From CAZYIW01 sp964647705 (GTDB lineage Bacteria > Pseudomonadota > Gammaproteobacteria > PS1 > Pseudothioglobaceae): a stretch of DNA of 34,213 nt. Positions 24,021 to 30,944 of the stretch are shown piece after piece (the first letter of the stretch is position 1; each line of letters opens with the position of its first letter). Location: assembly GCA_964647705.1 (NCBI GenBank), contig CAZYIW010000010.1, forward strand, positions 1 to 34,213, in the 5' to 3' direction. The position numbers were made by a program, and so were the translations under genes. The notes under the pieces were generated by a model. That model ran no database searches. It saw nothing but the letters and a program-made list of their open reading frames with translations, and was not told where the DNA came from.

Positions 24021-24051
24021 TAGGCGAAAATTGATTGCATAATATCAAATC
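24021..24051. promoter_or_regulatory. 31-bp divergent promoter, DUF1538 unit / pabC-mltG
   Basis: CATAAT (24038-24043), preceded by TG, points to pabC-mltG, eight bases before its ATG. The opposite strand of 24039-24044 reads TATTAT and points to the DUF1538 gene. Flanking TTGAT (24031-24035) and ATCAA (24044-24048) form a small inverted repeat around them. Neither gene has a Shine-Dalgarno here; both mRNAs would have very short leaders. Confidence 0.45.
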
Positions 24052-25842
24052 ATGAGACCTGTGGTATTAATTAACGGAAAAAAACATTCAAAAATCAGCG
24101 TATTTGACCGTAATATGCAGTTTGGCGACGGTTTATTTGAAACCTGTTTATTTCAAAATCAAGAACTGCTTTTTTGGCCAGAGCATTTCAAAAGATTACA
24201 AAAAGGCGCCGAGCATTTAAAAATTAATCTGGCCAAAGAATCTACCTTGTTAAAAGAGATTGCAACAACAATAGGCTTGAGTCAATTAAAAAACGGGGTT
24301 GTTAAAATTGTTATCAGTCGTGGCGAGAGTCTAAGAGGGTACGGGTTTGACTCACAACTAGAGCCCAATCGCATTGTGATGGCCTCCCCCATGCCAGAGA
24401 TTTCACAAGAATACACAATCGGTATTTGTCAAAGTGGATATGCGAACAATTCTCTTTTGGCAGGCATCAAGCATTGTAATCGTCTAGAGCAGATCTTGGC
24501 ACGTATTAACATCAAAACAGACGAATGCTTAATGCTGGATGAAAATGGTTTTGTGATATCGGCATCACAGGGAAATGTTTTTGCGATTAAAAAAAATACC
24601 CTAATCACACCGGACTTATCACGGTGTGGGATAGAAGGTACGAGGCGCAATATTATTGTCAAATTAGCGAAAAACCTAGGGTTTGATGTACTGGTAGCGT
24701 CATTGCCCCTTCCGGAGTTAATGAGTGCCGATGAGGTATTTATCACCAATAGCGTGGTGGGTGTTCGTCCAGTATGCAAAATCAATGACCATGCATTTGA
24801 AAATCATCAAATTACAAAACGCATAGAAGGGTCTTTTTTTGAATTAGCAAATAACACCAAATCAAGAACCAAACTTAAGTTTAAAAAACACCAAAAAAGT
24901 TGGATTTTGACCGCTTTGATGTTAATAGTTGCCTATGGTTTTTGGGTTAAAGACGTCGAGGTAAATCAGGCAACGGTTTATTATCTAAAACCTGGCTCAA
25001 GCCTGTCTCAAAGTACCCAAGATCTTGAAGATTTGGGTTATCTTCGATCAGCACGTTTTGCCCAATATTTGGCAAAAACGTTTGGATATGATCAACTCAA
25101 AACCGGTTATTACGATTTGCATAAAGACATGAGTATCTATCAACTCATGTCGGATTTTTCAAAGGCCAATGTTGCCAAAAGAAATGTCACATTAATTGAA
25201 GGGAAAACCATCCATGAATATTTCACTAAGCTGGGTTCTCATGAGCATATTACTAACGACAAAACCTTAATACAAATTATGCAAGCTATTGGTGTGAGCG
25301 CACCTTACGAGGGATGGCTTTGGCCAGACACTTATCAAATTAATTATGGTGACTCGCTTCAAAGTATCTTTCAAAGAGCGCATCAAACCTTAAAACAAAA
25401 ACTCGATCTTGCTTGGCAGAACAAAGACCCAAAAAACCCACTCAAAAGCAAAGAAGAAGCATTGATTTTGGCTTCGTTAATTGAAAAAGAAACAGCACAC
25501 TCAAATGAGAAGCCAAAAATAGCCGGAGTATTTATCCATCGTTTGCAAAAAGGCATGCGTTTACAAACAGACCCCAGTGTTATTTATGCACTGGGTGATC
25601 AATATAAAAATAGACTCACACGCAAGGATCTAAAAATTAAATCTGCATATAATACTTACCGAAATAAAGGCCTGCCACCCGGTGCAATCGGCTCGGTTGG
25701 TGCAGATTCGTTGCAGGCTGCCATGCACCCTAATATTACCGGGGACTTGTATTTTGTCTCTAAAAAAGATGGCACACATGCATTCGCTAAGACCTATCAA
25801 CAACATTTGCACAATATCAATCGGTATTTGAAAAATCTATAA
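24052..25842 (+). CDS. pabC-mltG: Fusion: aminodeoxychorismate lyase (PabC) + endolytic murein transglycosylase (MltG)
   Basis: 596 aa in one uninterrupted frame. Residues 1 to about 262 are a class IV PLP lyase: NMQFGDGLFET (21-31), the catalytic Lys140 in GIKHCNRLEQ, SQGNVFAIKK, and TNSVVGVRPV; it makes 4-aminobenzoate for folate. After a basic stretch (about 268-282) comes one membrane segment (284-300), then the MltG domain: LKPGSSLSQS, TLIEGKT, YEGWLWPDTY, LASLIEKETA with the catalytic Glu in E478-K-E480, MRLQTDPSVIYALG and GLPPGAIGSVGADSL. MltG cleaves nascent glycan strands in the periplasm. In E. coli these are two adjacent genes, pabC and mltG. The layout is topologically sound: lyase inside, transglycosylase outside. 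tmk follows after 11 bases. Confidence 0.9.
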   Translation: MRPVVLINGKKHSKISVFDRNMQFGDGLFETCLFQNQELLFWPEHFKRLQKGAEHLKINLAKESTLLKEIATTIGLSQLKNGVVKIVISRGESLRGYGFDSQLEPNRIVMASPMPEISQEYTIGICQSGYANNSLLAGIKHCNRLEQILARINIKTDECLMLDENGFVISASQGNVFAIKKNTLITPDLSRCGIEGTRRNIIVKLAKNLGFDVLVASLPLPELMSADEVFITNSVVGVRPVCKINDHAFENHQITKRIEGSFFELANNTKSRTKLKFKKHQKSWILTALMLIVAYGFWVKDVEVNQATVYYLKPGSSLSQSTQDLEDLGYLRSARFAQYLAKTFGYDQLKTGYYDLHKDMSIYQLMSDFSKANVAKRNVTLIEGKTIHEYFTKLGSHEHITNDKTLIQIMQAIGVSAPYEGWLWPDTYQINYGDSLQSIFQRAHQTLKQKLDLAWQNKDPKNPLKSKEEALILASLIEKETAHSNEKPKIAGVFIHRLQKGMRLQTDPSVIYALGDQYKNRLTRKDLKIKSAYNTYRNKGLPPGAIGSVGADSLQAAMHPNITGDLYFVSKKDGTHAFAKTYQQHLHNINRYLKNL

Positions 25843-25853
25843 AATACTTAAAT

Positions 25854-26471
25854 ATGGAAAAAGGAAAATTTATTACCATTGACGGTGTAGAAGGTGCAGG
25901 AAAATCAACGCAGATTCGTTTCATTTGCGATACTCTCAAACAAAGAAACATCAATGTGGTACTAACACGCGAGCCAGGTGGTACAAAACTTGGAGAGCGT
26001 ATTCGAGAACTGTTGTTGAGCCCATCAACCGATGCCATGCATCCTGATACCGAGCTGTTGTTAATATTTGCTGCAAGAAACGAACACATACAACAAAAAA
26101 TCCTGCCTGTTTTAGACACAGGCGATTGGGTATTGAGCGACCGTTTTACCGACGCCTCATTTGCATATCAAGGAGGCGGTAGAGGCTTGGATATATCTCG
26201 CATCAGCCAGCTTGAACGCTGGACACTTGGTGATTTTGTCCCAGACATGACATTTTTATTAGACGTTCCGGTCGAGCTGGGTATGTCGCGTGTTGAATCC
26301 AGAGGCCAGAAGGATCGAATTGAACTTGAAGATATTGAATTTTTCCAACGTGTAAGGCAAACATACATTGAGCGATCAGAAAACTTCCCAGAGCGTATCC
26401 GTCTGATCGATTCTTCTGGCAGTGTTGAACAGACCAGCCAACAGATTGAAAAAATCTTGGATATTTTATGA
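25854..26471 (+). CDS. tmk: Thymidylate kinase
   Basis: 205 aa. Phosphorylates dTMP to dTDP. The P-loop is DGVEGAGKST (10-19), then TREPGGTKLGE with the dTMP-contacting Arg, and DRFTDASFAYQGGGR, which carries the DR motif. RGQKDRIE marks the lid with a basic residue pattern as in E. coli-type enzymes. It lies between pabC-mltG and holB exactly as in E. coli. Its stop overlaps the holB ATG by four bases (ATGA). No Shine-Dalgarno is apparent before the ATG. Confidence 0.96.
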   Translation: MEKGKFITIDGVEGAGKSTQIRFICDTLKQRNINVVLTREPGGTKLGERIRELLLSPSTDAMHPDTELLLIFAARNEHIQQKILPVLDTGDWVLSDRFTDASFAYQGGGRGLDISRISQLERWTLGDFVPDMTFLLDVPVELGMSRVESRGQKDRIELEDIEFFQRVRQTYIERSENFPERIRLIDSSGSVEQTSQQIEKILDIL

Positions 26472-27478
26472 TCTTGCCCTGGCATCAAAGCGCTTTTCAA
26501 AAGCTAGAGGCGATGGTGGATCAAAATCATCTACCGCACGCTTTATTAATCAGCGGTGCACAACAAATTGGCAAATTTGAATTGGCTCAACAGCTTATTC
26601 TAAAACTTACGGGCGATCAAAGAATCCTAGAAGACAATGCCAAACAAAGCTTGGACATACCCAGCTCAATTCGACGCAGCCATTATCCAAATCTGATTTA
26701 TTGTCGAGATGGAGAGATTAATGAAACAACCAAAAAGAAATCCAAAGAAATTCGCATCAATCAAGTTCGAGACTTTTGTGAGGCGTTGAATAAAACTGCC
26801 AACAGTCTGCAGATTGGCTTGTTGTTTTATGCAGATTATATGAATGTTAGCGCTGCTAATAGCTTGTTAAAAACACTTGAAGAGCCCAGAGAAAACACAC
26901 TGATTATTTTACTGGCTCATAACCCTAAAAATCTAACCGCTACCATTTTGTCCAGGTGCCAGCATGTTTATATCCCGCCTGCCTATGATCAAAATACTCA
27001 GTCTTGGTTAAGACAACACATGAGTGAGAATCAAACGCAGGATTTTGATATAGCGCAGTTATTAGAAAGTGCCCATGGCGTACCTGCTAAGGTATTAGAT
27101 GAGCTATCAAGTGATGGCTTTATGCAATATCAACATTGGCAAAATCAACTATTAGATATTGCAATTCATCCGCTTAATGTCAATCAATTAAAAGACCTTG
27201 AGGGTGAGGAGATACAGGTACTCAAGTGTTTACAAAATCTACTGGTGGAATGCATAAAACTCAAAGCCTTGGGTCAAAAAAGCGCCTCGGTTGAGTTAAA
27301 CCAGATTACCGGCCGTGCAAAAGCTGAGTTTTTGTTCAAGCTGCTTGATGATATTTATCACGCTATTGCACTGTCAAAAACCAGTGTGAATATGAAATTA
27401 TTATTAGATAATGTGCTTACTGTGTGGTCGCACATCACGCATTTGAAACGTTATCCATCCATTACTAATACTTACTAA
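26468..27478 (+). CDS. holB: DNA polymerase III delta' subunit
   Basis: 336 aa. Part of the clamp loader. The AAA+ fold is readable: PHALLISGAQQIGKFELAQ near 23-41 (degenerate P-loop, as usual for delta'), IRINQVRDFCEAL, and the sensor region AANSLLKTLEEP followed by ILSRCQHV, the SRC arginine-finger motif. Between P-loop and DNA-binding region, E. coli delta' has four zinc-binding Cys; the corresponding stretch here (ILEDNAKQSLDIPSSIRRSHYP) has none, so the zinc module seems lost or rebuilt. Position after tmk supports holB. hemL starts eight bases after its stop. Confidence 0.92.
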   Translation: MILPWHQSAFQKLEAMVDQNHLPHALLISGAQQIGKFELAQQLILKLTGDQRILEDNAKQSLDIPSSIRRSHYPNLIYCRDGEINETTKKKSKEIRINQVRDFCEALNKTANSLQIGLLFYADYMNVSAANSLLKTLEEPRENTLIILLAHNPKNLTATILSRCQHVYIPPAYDQNTQSWLRQHMSENQTQDFDIAQLLESAHGVPAKVLDELSSDGFMQYQHWQNQLLDIAIHPLNVNQLKDLEGEEIQVLKCLQNLLVECIKLKALGQKSASVELNQITGRAKAEFLFKLLDDIYHAIALSKTSVNMKLLLDNVLTVWSHITHLKRYPSITNTY

Positions 27479-27486
27479 TAAATACC

Positions 27487-28770
27487 ATGAGTCAATCAGA
27501 CAACCTATTTGAAAAAGCCAAACAATTCATTCCAGGCGGTGTTAATTCACCCGTTCGCGCATTTAATGGTGTGGGCGGCAATCCATTGTTTTTTACTCGT
27601 GGCGAAGGCGCTTATCTCTATGACGCTGACGATAATCGTTATATCGATTATGTGGCTTCTTGGGGGCCGATGATCTTAGGGCATGCCAACGAACAAGTCG
27701 TTGGTGCAGTAAAAAAGACTTTAGAAAATGGTTTAGGTTTTGGCGCACCCACTGAAGTTGAAACCCAGCTGGCACAAAAGGTGTGTGAGATTATGCCGTC
27801 TATTGAATTGGTGCGTATGGTTAGCTCTGGCACTGAGGCAACCATGAGTGCTATTCGTTTGGCCAGGGGTTATACAAGCAGAGATAAAATTATCAAATTT
27901 GAAGGTTGTTATCACGGTCACTCCGATTCTTTATTGGTTAAGGCGGGTTCTGGTGCATTGACTCTGGGTGTGCCCACTTCACCCGGCGTACCAGCTTCAC
28001 TTGCCGAACACACCCTCACTCTAGAATACAACAATTTAGAAAAAGTTCATCAAGTATTGGCTGAGGTGGGCAATGAAGTGGCTTGCATCATCATTGAGCC
28101 TGTGGCTGGTAATATGAATTGCATCCCTCCAGTGGATGGCTTTTTGCAAGGCTTAAGAGACGCTTGTGATCAATACGGCATTGTGTTAATTTTTGATGAA
28201 GTGATGACAGGGTTTCGTGTTGCATTGGGCGGTGCTCAAGCACATTATGGTGTGACACCAGATTTAACCACTTTGGGCAAAGTGATCGGCGGCGGTCTGC
28301 CTGTTGGTGCCTTTGGCGGTAAGCGTGAGATCATGGAATATATTGCACCACTCGGGCCGGTATATCAAGCTGGCACACTCTCAGGCAACCCCATGTCTAT
28401 GTCAGCCGGTTTGGCTATGTTGAGCGCCTTAGCAGATGACAAACAGTTCTACCAAAAACTTGGTGAAAAGGTTAATCGCCTAGTTGAAGGGGTTTTGTCT
28501 CAAGCCAAAGAACACAATATCCCTATGACAGCGAATTCAGCAGGCGGTATGTTTGGTTTGTTTTTTACCAACGCCCAAAAAGTGACAAACTTTGATCAAA
28601 CTTCTCAGTGCGATATTGAGCGCTTTAAAAAGTTTTATCATTTGATGTTGCAAGAAGGTGTTTATATGGCGCCATCAGCCTATGAAGCAGGGTTTGTTTC
28701 AAGCAGTCATTCTGATGAAGACATTGACCAAACCATCGAAGCAGCGGGCCGTGCTTTTTCAAAACTCTAG
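27487..28770 (+). CDS. hemL: Glutamate-1-semialdehyde 2,1-aminomutase
   Basis: 427 aa, the same size as E. coli HemL (426). PLP enzyme making 5-aminolevulinate from glutamate-1-semialdehyde in the C5 haem pathway. The N-terminus IPGGVNSPVRAFNGVGG is diagnostic; MVSSGTEATMSAIRLARG binds the cofactor phosphate; LIFDEVMTGFR and Lys265 in TLGKVIGGGLPVG hold PLP, and the Lys number equals that of E. coli. The gene supplies haem for the cytochromes c of this window among others. It follows holB closely and precedes the LOG-family gene by two bases, so it is in the same transcript. Confidence 0.97.
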   Translation: MSQSDNLFEKAKQFIPGGVNSPVRAFNGVGGNPLFFTRGEGAYLYDADDNRYIDYVASWGPMILGHANEQVVGAVKKTLENGLGFGAPTEVETQLAQKVCEIMPSIELVRMVSSGTEATMSAIRLARGYTSRDKIIKFEGCYHGHSDSLLVKAGSGALTLGVPTSPGVPASLAEHTLTLEYNNLEKVHQVLAEVGNEVACIIIEPVAGNMNCIPPVDGFLQGLRDACDQYGIVLIFDEVMTGFRVALGGAQAHYGVTPDLTTLGKVIGGGLPVGAFGGKREIMEYIAPLGPVYQAGTLSGNPMSMSAGLAMLSALADDKQFYQKLGEKVNRLVEGVLSQAKEHNIPMTANSAGGMFGLFFTNAQKVTNFDQTSQCDIERFKKFYHLMLQEGVYMAPSAYEAGFVSSSHSDEDIDQTIEAAGRAFSKL

Positions 28771-28772
28771 CG

Positions 28773-29375
28773 ATGAACATTGATGTTGTTGAGTCTGAGC
28801 TAATTGATGCGCAAAACAAGCTCAGCCAATATCAAAACAACATCACAGTATTTGGCTCAGCGAGGATAGCCCAAGATCACCCATTAGCACAACAAGCCTA
28901 TGAATTGGGACGCCAACTCTCAGACCTTGGCTTTAATATACTCACAGGTGCAGGACCGGGCATTATGCAAGCGGTCAACCACGGAGCAATACAAGGTAAG
29001 TCTAAGAGCATAGGGCTTAATATCAAACTACCCAAAGAACAAGCACCCAATCCTTATTTGGATGAATGCCTTGTTTTTGAACACTTTTTTACCCGTAAAG
29101 TAACGCTGATTAAACACGCCGATGTGTGTGTATTTTTCCCCGGTGGTTTTGGCACCATGGATGAGTTGATGGAAGTATTAACATTGGTACAAACGAGAAA
29201 AGGCAAACAGATGAAGATATATCTTTACGACTCTTCATTTTGGCAACCTTTGCTTGATTGGTTTGGTGCCAATCTAGAAAAAAATGCTTATATTGACAAA
29301 AGCGATTTAAAATCTTTCGTTATTGTTGATCATATCGAGCAAATTACAACACAGATTACCAAGCCATGTCCTTAG
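28773..29375 (+). CDS. LOG-family protein (putative nucleotide phosphoribohydrolase)
   Basis: 200 aa, Rossmann-like fold. Signature motifs: VFGSARIA near 26-33, GAGPGIMQAVNHGA near 59-72, and PGGFGTMDELMEVLTL near 122-137, the PGGxGTxxE motif of the LOG/TIGR00730 family. Members release the base from AMP-type nucleotides (in plants, cytokinin activation); in most bacteria the true substrate is unsettled. It is an internal gene of the pabC-mltG to HAD-hydrolase run and overlaps the next gene by ten bases. Confidence 0.88.
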   Translation: MNIDVVESELIDAQNKLSQYQNNITVFGSARIAQDHPLAQQAYELGRQLSDLGFNILTGAGPGIMQAVNHGAIQGKSKSIGLNIKLPKEQAPNPYLDECLVFEHFFTRKVTLIKHADVCVFFPGGFGTMDELMEVLTLVQTRKGKQMKIYLYDSSFWQPLLDWFGANLEKNAYIDKSDLKSFVIVDHIEQITTQITKPCP

Positions 29376-30019
29376 CTATTTTTGACCTAGATAAAACCCT
29401 AATTGGTGGAGACAGTGATTTCCTCTGGGGTGAGTATATGAGTGAGATTGGTGCGGTTGATATCGATACTTATCAGGCAAAAAATCAGCATTTTTTTGAT
29501 TTGTATGAACAAGGAAGGTTAGATATTAATGAATATCTTGAATTTTGTTTAGAGCCCCTATCTCAACAAAACATGGAAACATTAAACACCTGGCATCAAG
29601 ACTTTATGCAAAAAAAAATAGAGCCAATTTTGTTGCCCAAAGCACAAGCGATTGTTGACAAGCATCGACAAAAAGGCGACAAACTATTGGTAATCACCGC
29701 AACCAATCGATTTGTCACCACGCCGATTGTCAAAAAATACGGCATCAATAATTTACTCGCTACCGAGCCTGAGATTAAAAATAATAAATACACCGGTCGC
29801 GTCTTGGGTGAGCCTTGTTTCCAACTAGGCAAAATCACCCATCTAAAACGTTGGATGAAAGAAAAAAATGAAGATTTAAAAGGATCCACTTTTTATTCTG
29901 ATTCGCATAACGACCTACCCATGCTTGAGTTGGTTGATCATCCAGTGGTGGTCAATGGTGATGAAAAGCTTCTTGATATTGCCAAAAAAAGAGATTGGCC
30001 CAGTTTAAATTGGCTATAA
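29366..30019 (+). CDS. HAD-superfamily subfamily IB hydrolase, SerB-like
   Basis: 217 aa. HAD phosphatase core: the nucleophile motif FDLDKTL with Asp7 and Asp9, VITATNRF (motif II), and the C-terminal YSDSHNDLPML with the acidic pair (motif IV). The helical cap in between and the FDLDKTLIGGDSD opening fit the HAD-IB group that includes phosphoserine phosphatase-like and CicA-like proteins. Substrate cannot be told; SerB itself is usually longer with an ACT-like N-terminal domain. It ends the forward run and its stop codon touches a strong terminator. Confidence 0.85.
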   Translation: MSLAIFDLDKTLIGGDSDFLWGEYMSEIGAVDIDTYQAKNQHFFDLYEQGRLDINEYLEFCLEPLSQQNMETLNTWHQDFMQKKIEPILLPKAQAIVDKHRQKGDKLLVITATNRFVTTPIVKKYGINNLLATEPEIKNNKYTGRVLGEPCFQLGKITHLKRWMKEKNEDLKGSTFYSDSHNDLPMLELVDHPVVVNGDEKLLDIAKKRDWPSLNWL

Positions 30020-30045
30020 AAAAACCGCCAATAGGCGGTTTTTTT
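30018..30045. terminator. Bidirectional rho-independent terminator
   Basis: AAAAAACCGCC (30019-30029) pairs with GGCGGTTTTTT (30034-30044) around AATA. A and T runs on the two sides let it stop both the forward run ending in the HAD hydrolase and the reverse dsrE2 transcript. It begins inside the stop codon of the HAD gene. Confidence 0.92.
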
Positions 30046-30064
30046 AATAATTTTTTTTGAAAAA

Positions 30065-30580
30065 TTACATGTACAAGTGATGATTACCTGAAGCTGCTTC
30101 ATCAAAGTATTTCGCCGCACCCGCAAACTCAACACCATCAACAAAGTCGTCTTTACTGTAACCAAATAACTCAACTGTCATCTCGCAAGCAATAAATTTC
30201 ACATCAAATTCTTGACACATAGAACGCAATTCTTCTAATTTAGCCACACCATGTTTAGCCATGGTTTTTTGCATCATCCAAGTAACCAGTTTGTCTGCAA
30301 AAGGGATGTTCCAAACAACGTTTGGAATCTTTGGGCCGAAATCAATGTCTTGAAGCCACTTAGGGCCAAAAGGCATCTTCATGGGCATAGATGGATTGCC
30401 GATTGGAGTAACACGCAGTTTCGAAGTGTCTTTGAGTAAAAGATTTAAACCGTAAAATGTAAAAAAGATGGTTACCTCTTTATCCATAGCAACGCCAGTA
30501 GAAGCAATAATGAATGGTGGAAAAGCCCAATCAAAAGTACCCTTAGTGGCGATGATGGTCATTTTGTTATTATCTGACAT
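30065..30580 (-). CDS. DsrE2-like sulfur carrier (DsrE/DsrF/DrsH family)
   Basis: 171 aa, no signal peptide. It begins MTIIATKGTFDWAFPPFIIASTGVAMDKEVTIFFTFYGL, the standard opening of DsrE2 proteins, and has the conserved Cys132 in FIACEMTVELFG near the end, which in this family carries persulfide. Cys122 is a second candidate thiol. The middle hydrophobic part (about 84-105) may associate with the membrane. Together with TusA it forms the cytoplasmic sulfur-relay pair that hands sulfane sulfur to reverse dissimilatory sulfite reductase or heterodisulfide-reductase-like enzymes. A good ribosome binding site (GAGGGG) precedes its ATG, 29 bases after the tusA stop. Confidence 0.88.
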   Translation of the reverse strand: MSDNNKMTIIATKGTFDWAFPPFIIASTGVAMDKEVTIFFTFYGLNLLLKDTSKLRVTPIGNPSMPMKMPFGPKWLQDIDFGPKIPNVVWNIPFADKLVTWMMQKTMAKHGVAKLEELRSMCQEFDVKFIACEMTVELFGYSKDDFVDGVEFAGAAKYFDEAASGNHHLYM

Positions 30581-30609
30581 GTTATCCCCTCGTGTTTAAT
30601 TAACTCGCT

Positions 30610-30834
30610 CTAGACTTTTTCAATGGTAAAAACAAACTTGCCGCCATCTTCAACATTAGAAAGAAGTTTATTGCCTGTTTGATTACAAAAAGCTTCAATA
30701 TCTTTTACTGAACCTGCATCAGTTGAAATTACTTCCAATACTTGGCCAGCACCCATTTTAGCCAATGCTTTTTTAGTTTTTAAAATAGGTAGTGGGCAAT
30801 TTAAGCCTGATGCATCTAATGTTTCGTCAGCCAT
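30610..30834 (-). CDS. tusA: TusA-family sulfurtransferase
   Basis: 74 aa, the usual size. The motif LNCPLPILKTKKAL has the persulfide-carrying Cys13 in CPxP, and the fold ends with the strand FVFTIEK. TusA accepts sulfane sulfur from rhodanese or cysteine desulfurase donors and passes it on; next to dsrE2 it is most likely the dissimilatory form rather than the tRNA-thiolation form. A clear AAGGAG precedes the ATG. It is first of the tusA-dsrE2 unit. The secreted rhodanese at the other end of the window is in a different compartment and is unlikely to be its direct partner. Confidence 0.93.
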   Translation of the reverse strand: MADETLDASGLNCPLPILKTKKALAKMGAGQVLEVISTDAGSVKDIEAFCNQTGNKLLSNVEDGGKFVFTIEKV

Positions 30835-30869
30835 GTTTGAGCTCCTTGTATGAAATTAAAAAGAAAAAT

Positions 30870-30875
30870 AATATA
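30870..30875 (-). promoter_or_regulatory. Possible -10 box of tusA-dsrE2
   Basis: The minus strand reads TATATT here, 35 bases before the tusA ATG, giving a leader of about 29 bases with the AAGGAG site. No clear -35 box is visible. Confidence 0.35.
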
Positions 30876-30932
30876 CTGTAAAAATCAATATTAAGTCTGC
30901 GTATTTTAATCGCCATTAGGCCAAGAGTCAAA

Positions 30933-30938
30933 TATAAT
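30933..30938 (+). promoter_or_regulatory. -10 box directly before the BepA-like gene
   Basis: A perfect TATAAT ends six bases before the ATG at 30945, so transcription would start at or within a base or two of the ATG. No Shine-Dalgarno is present. This is the same geometry as at msrB and suggests a leaderless mRNA. The -35 region is not recognisable. Confidence 0.5.
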
Positions 30939-30944
30939 GATTTC

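Noticed and set aside
24052..25842. Calling the whole protein simply aminodeoxychorismate lyase
   Set aside because: The C-terminal half has a membrane helix and MltG catalytic motifs; the single name would hide the fusion.
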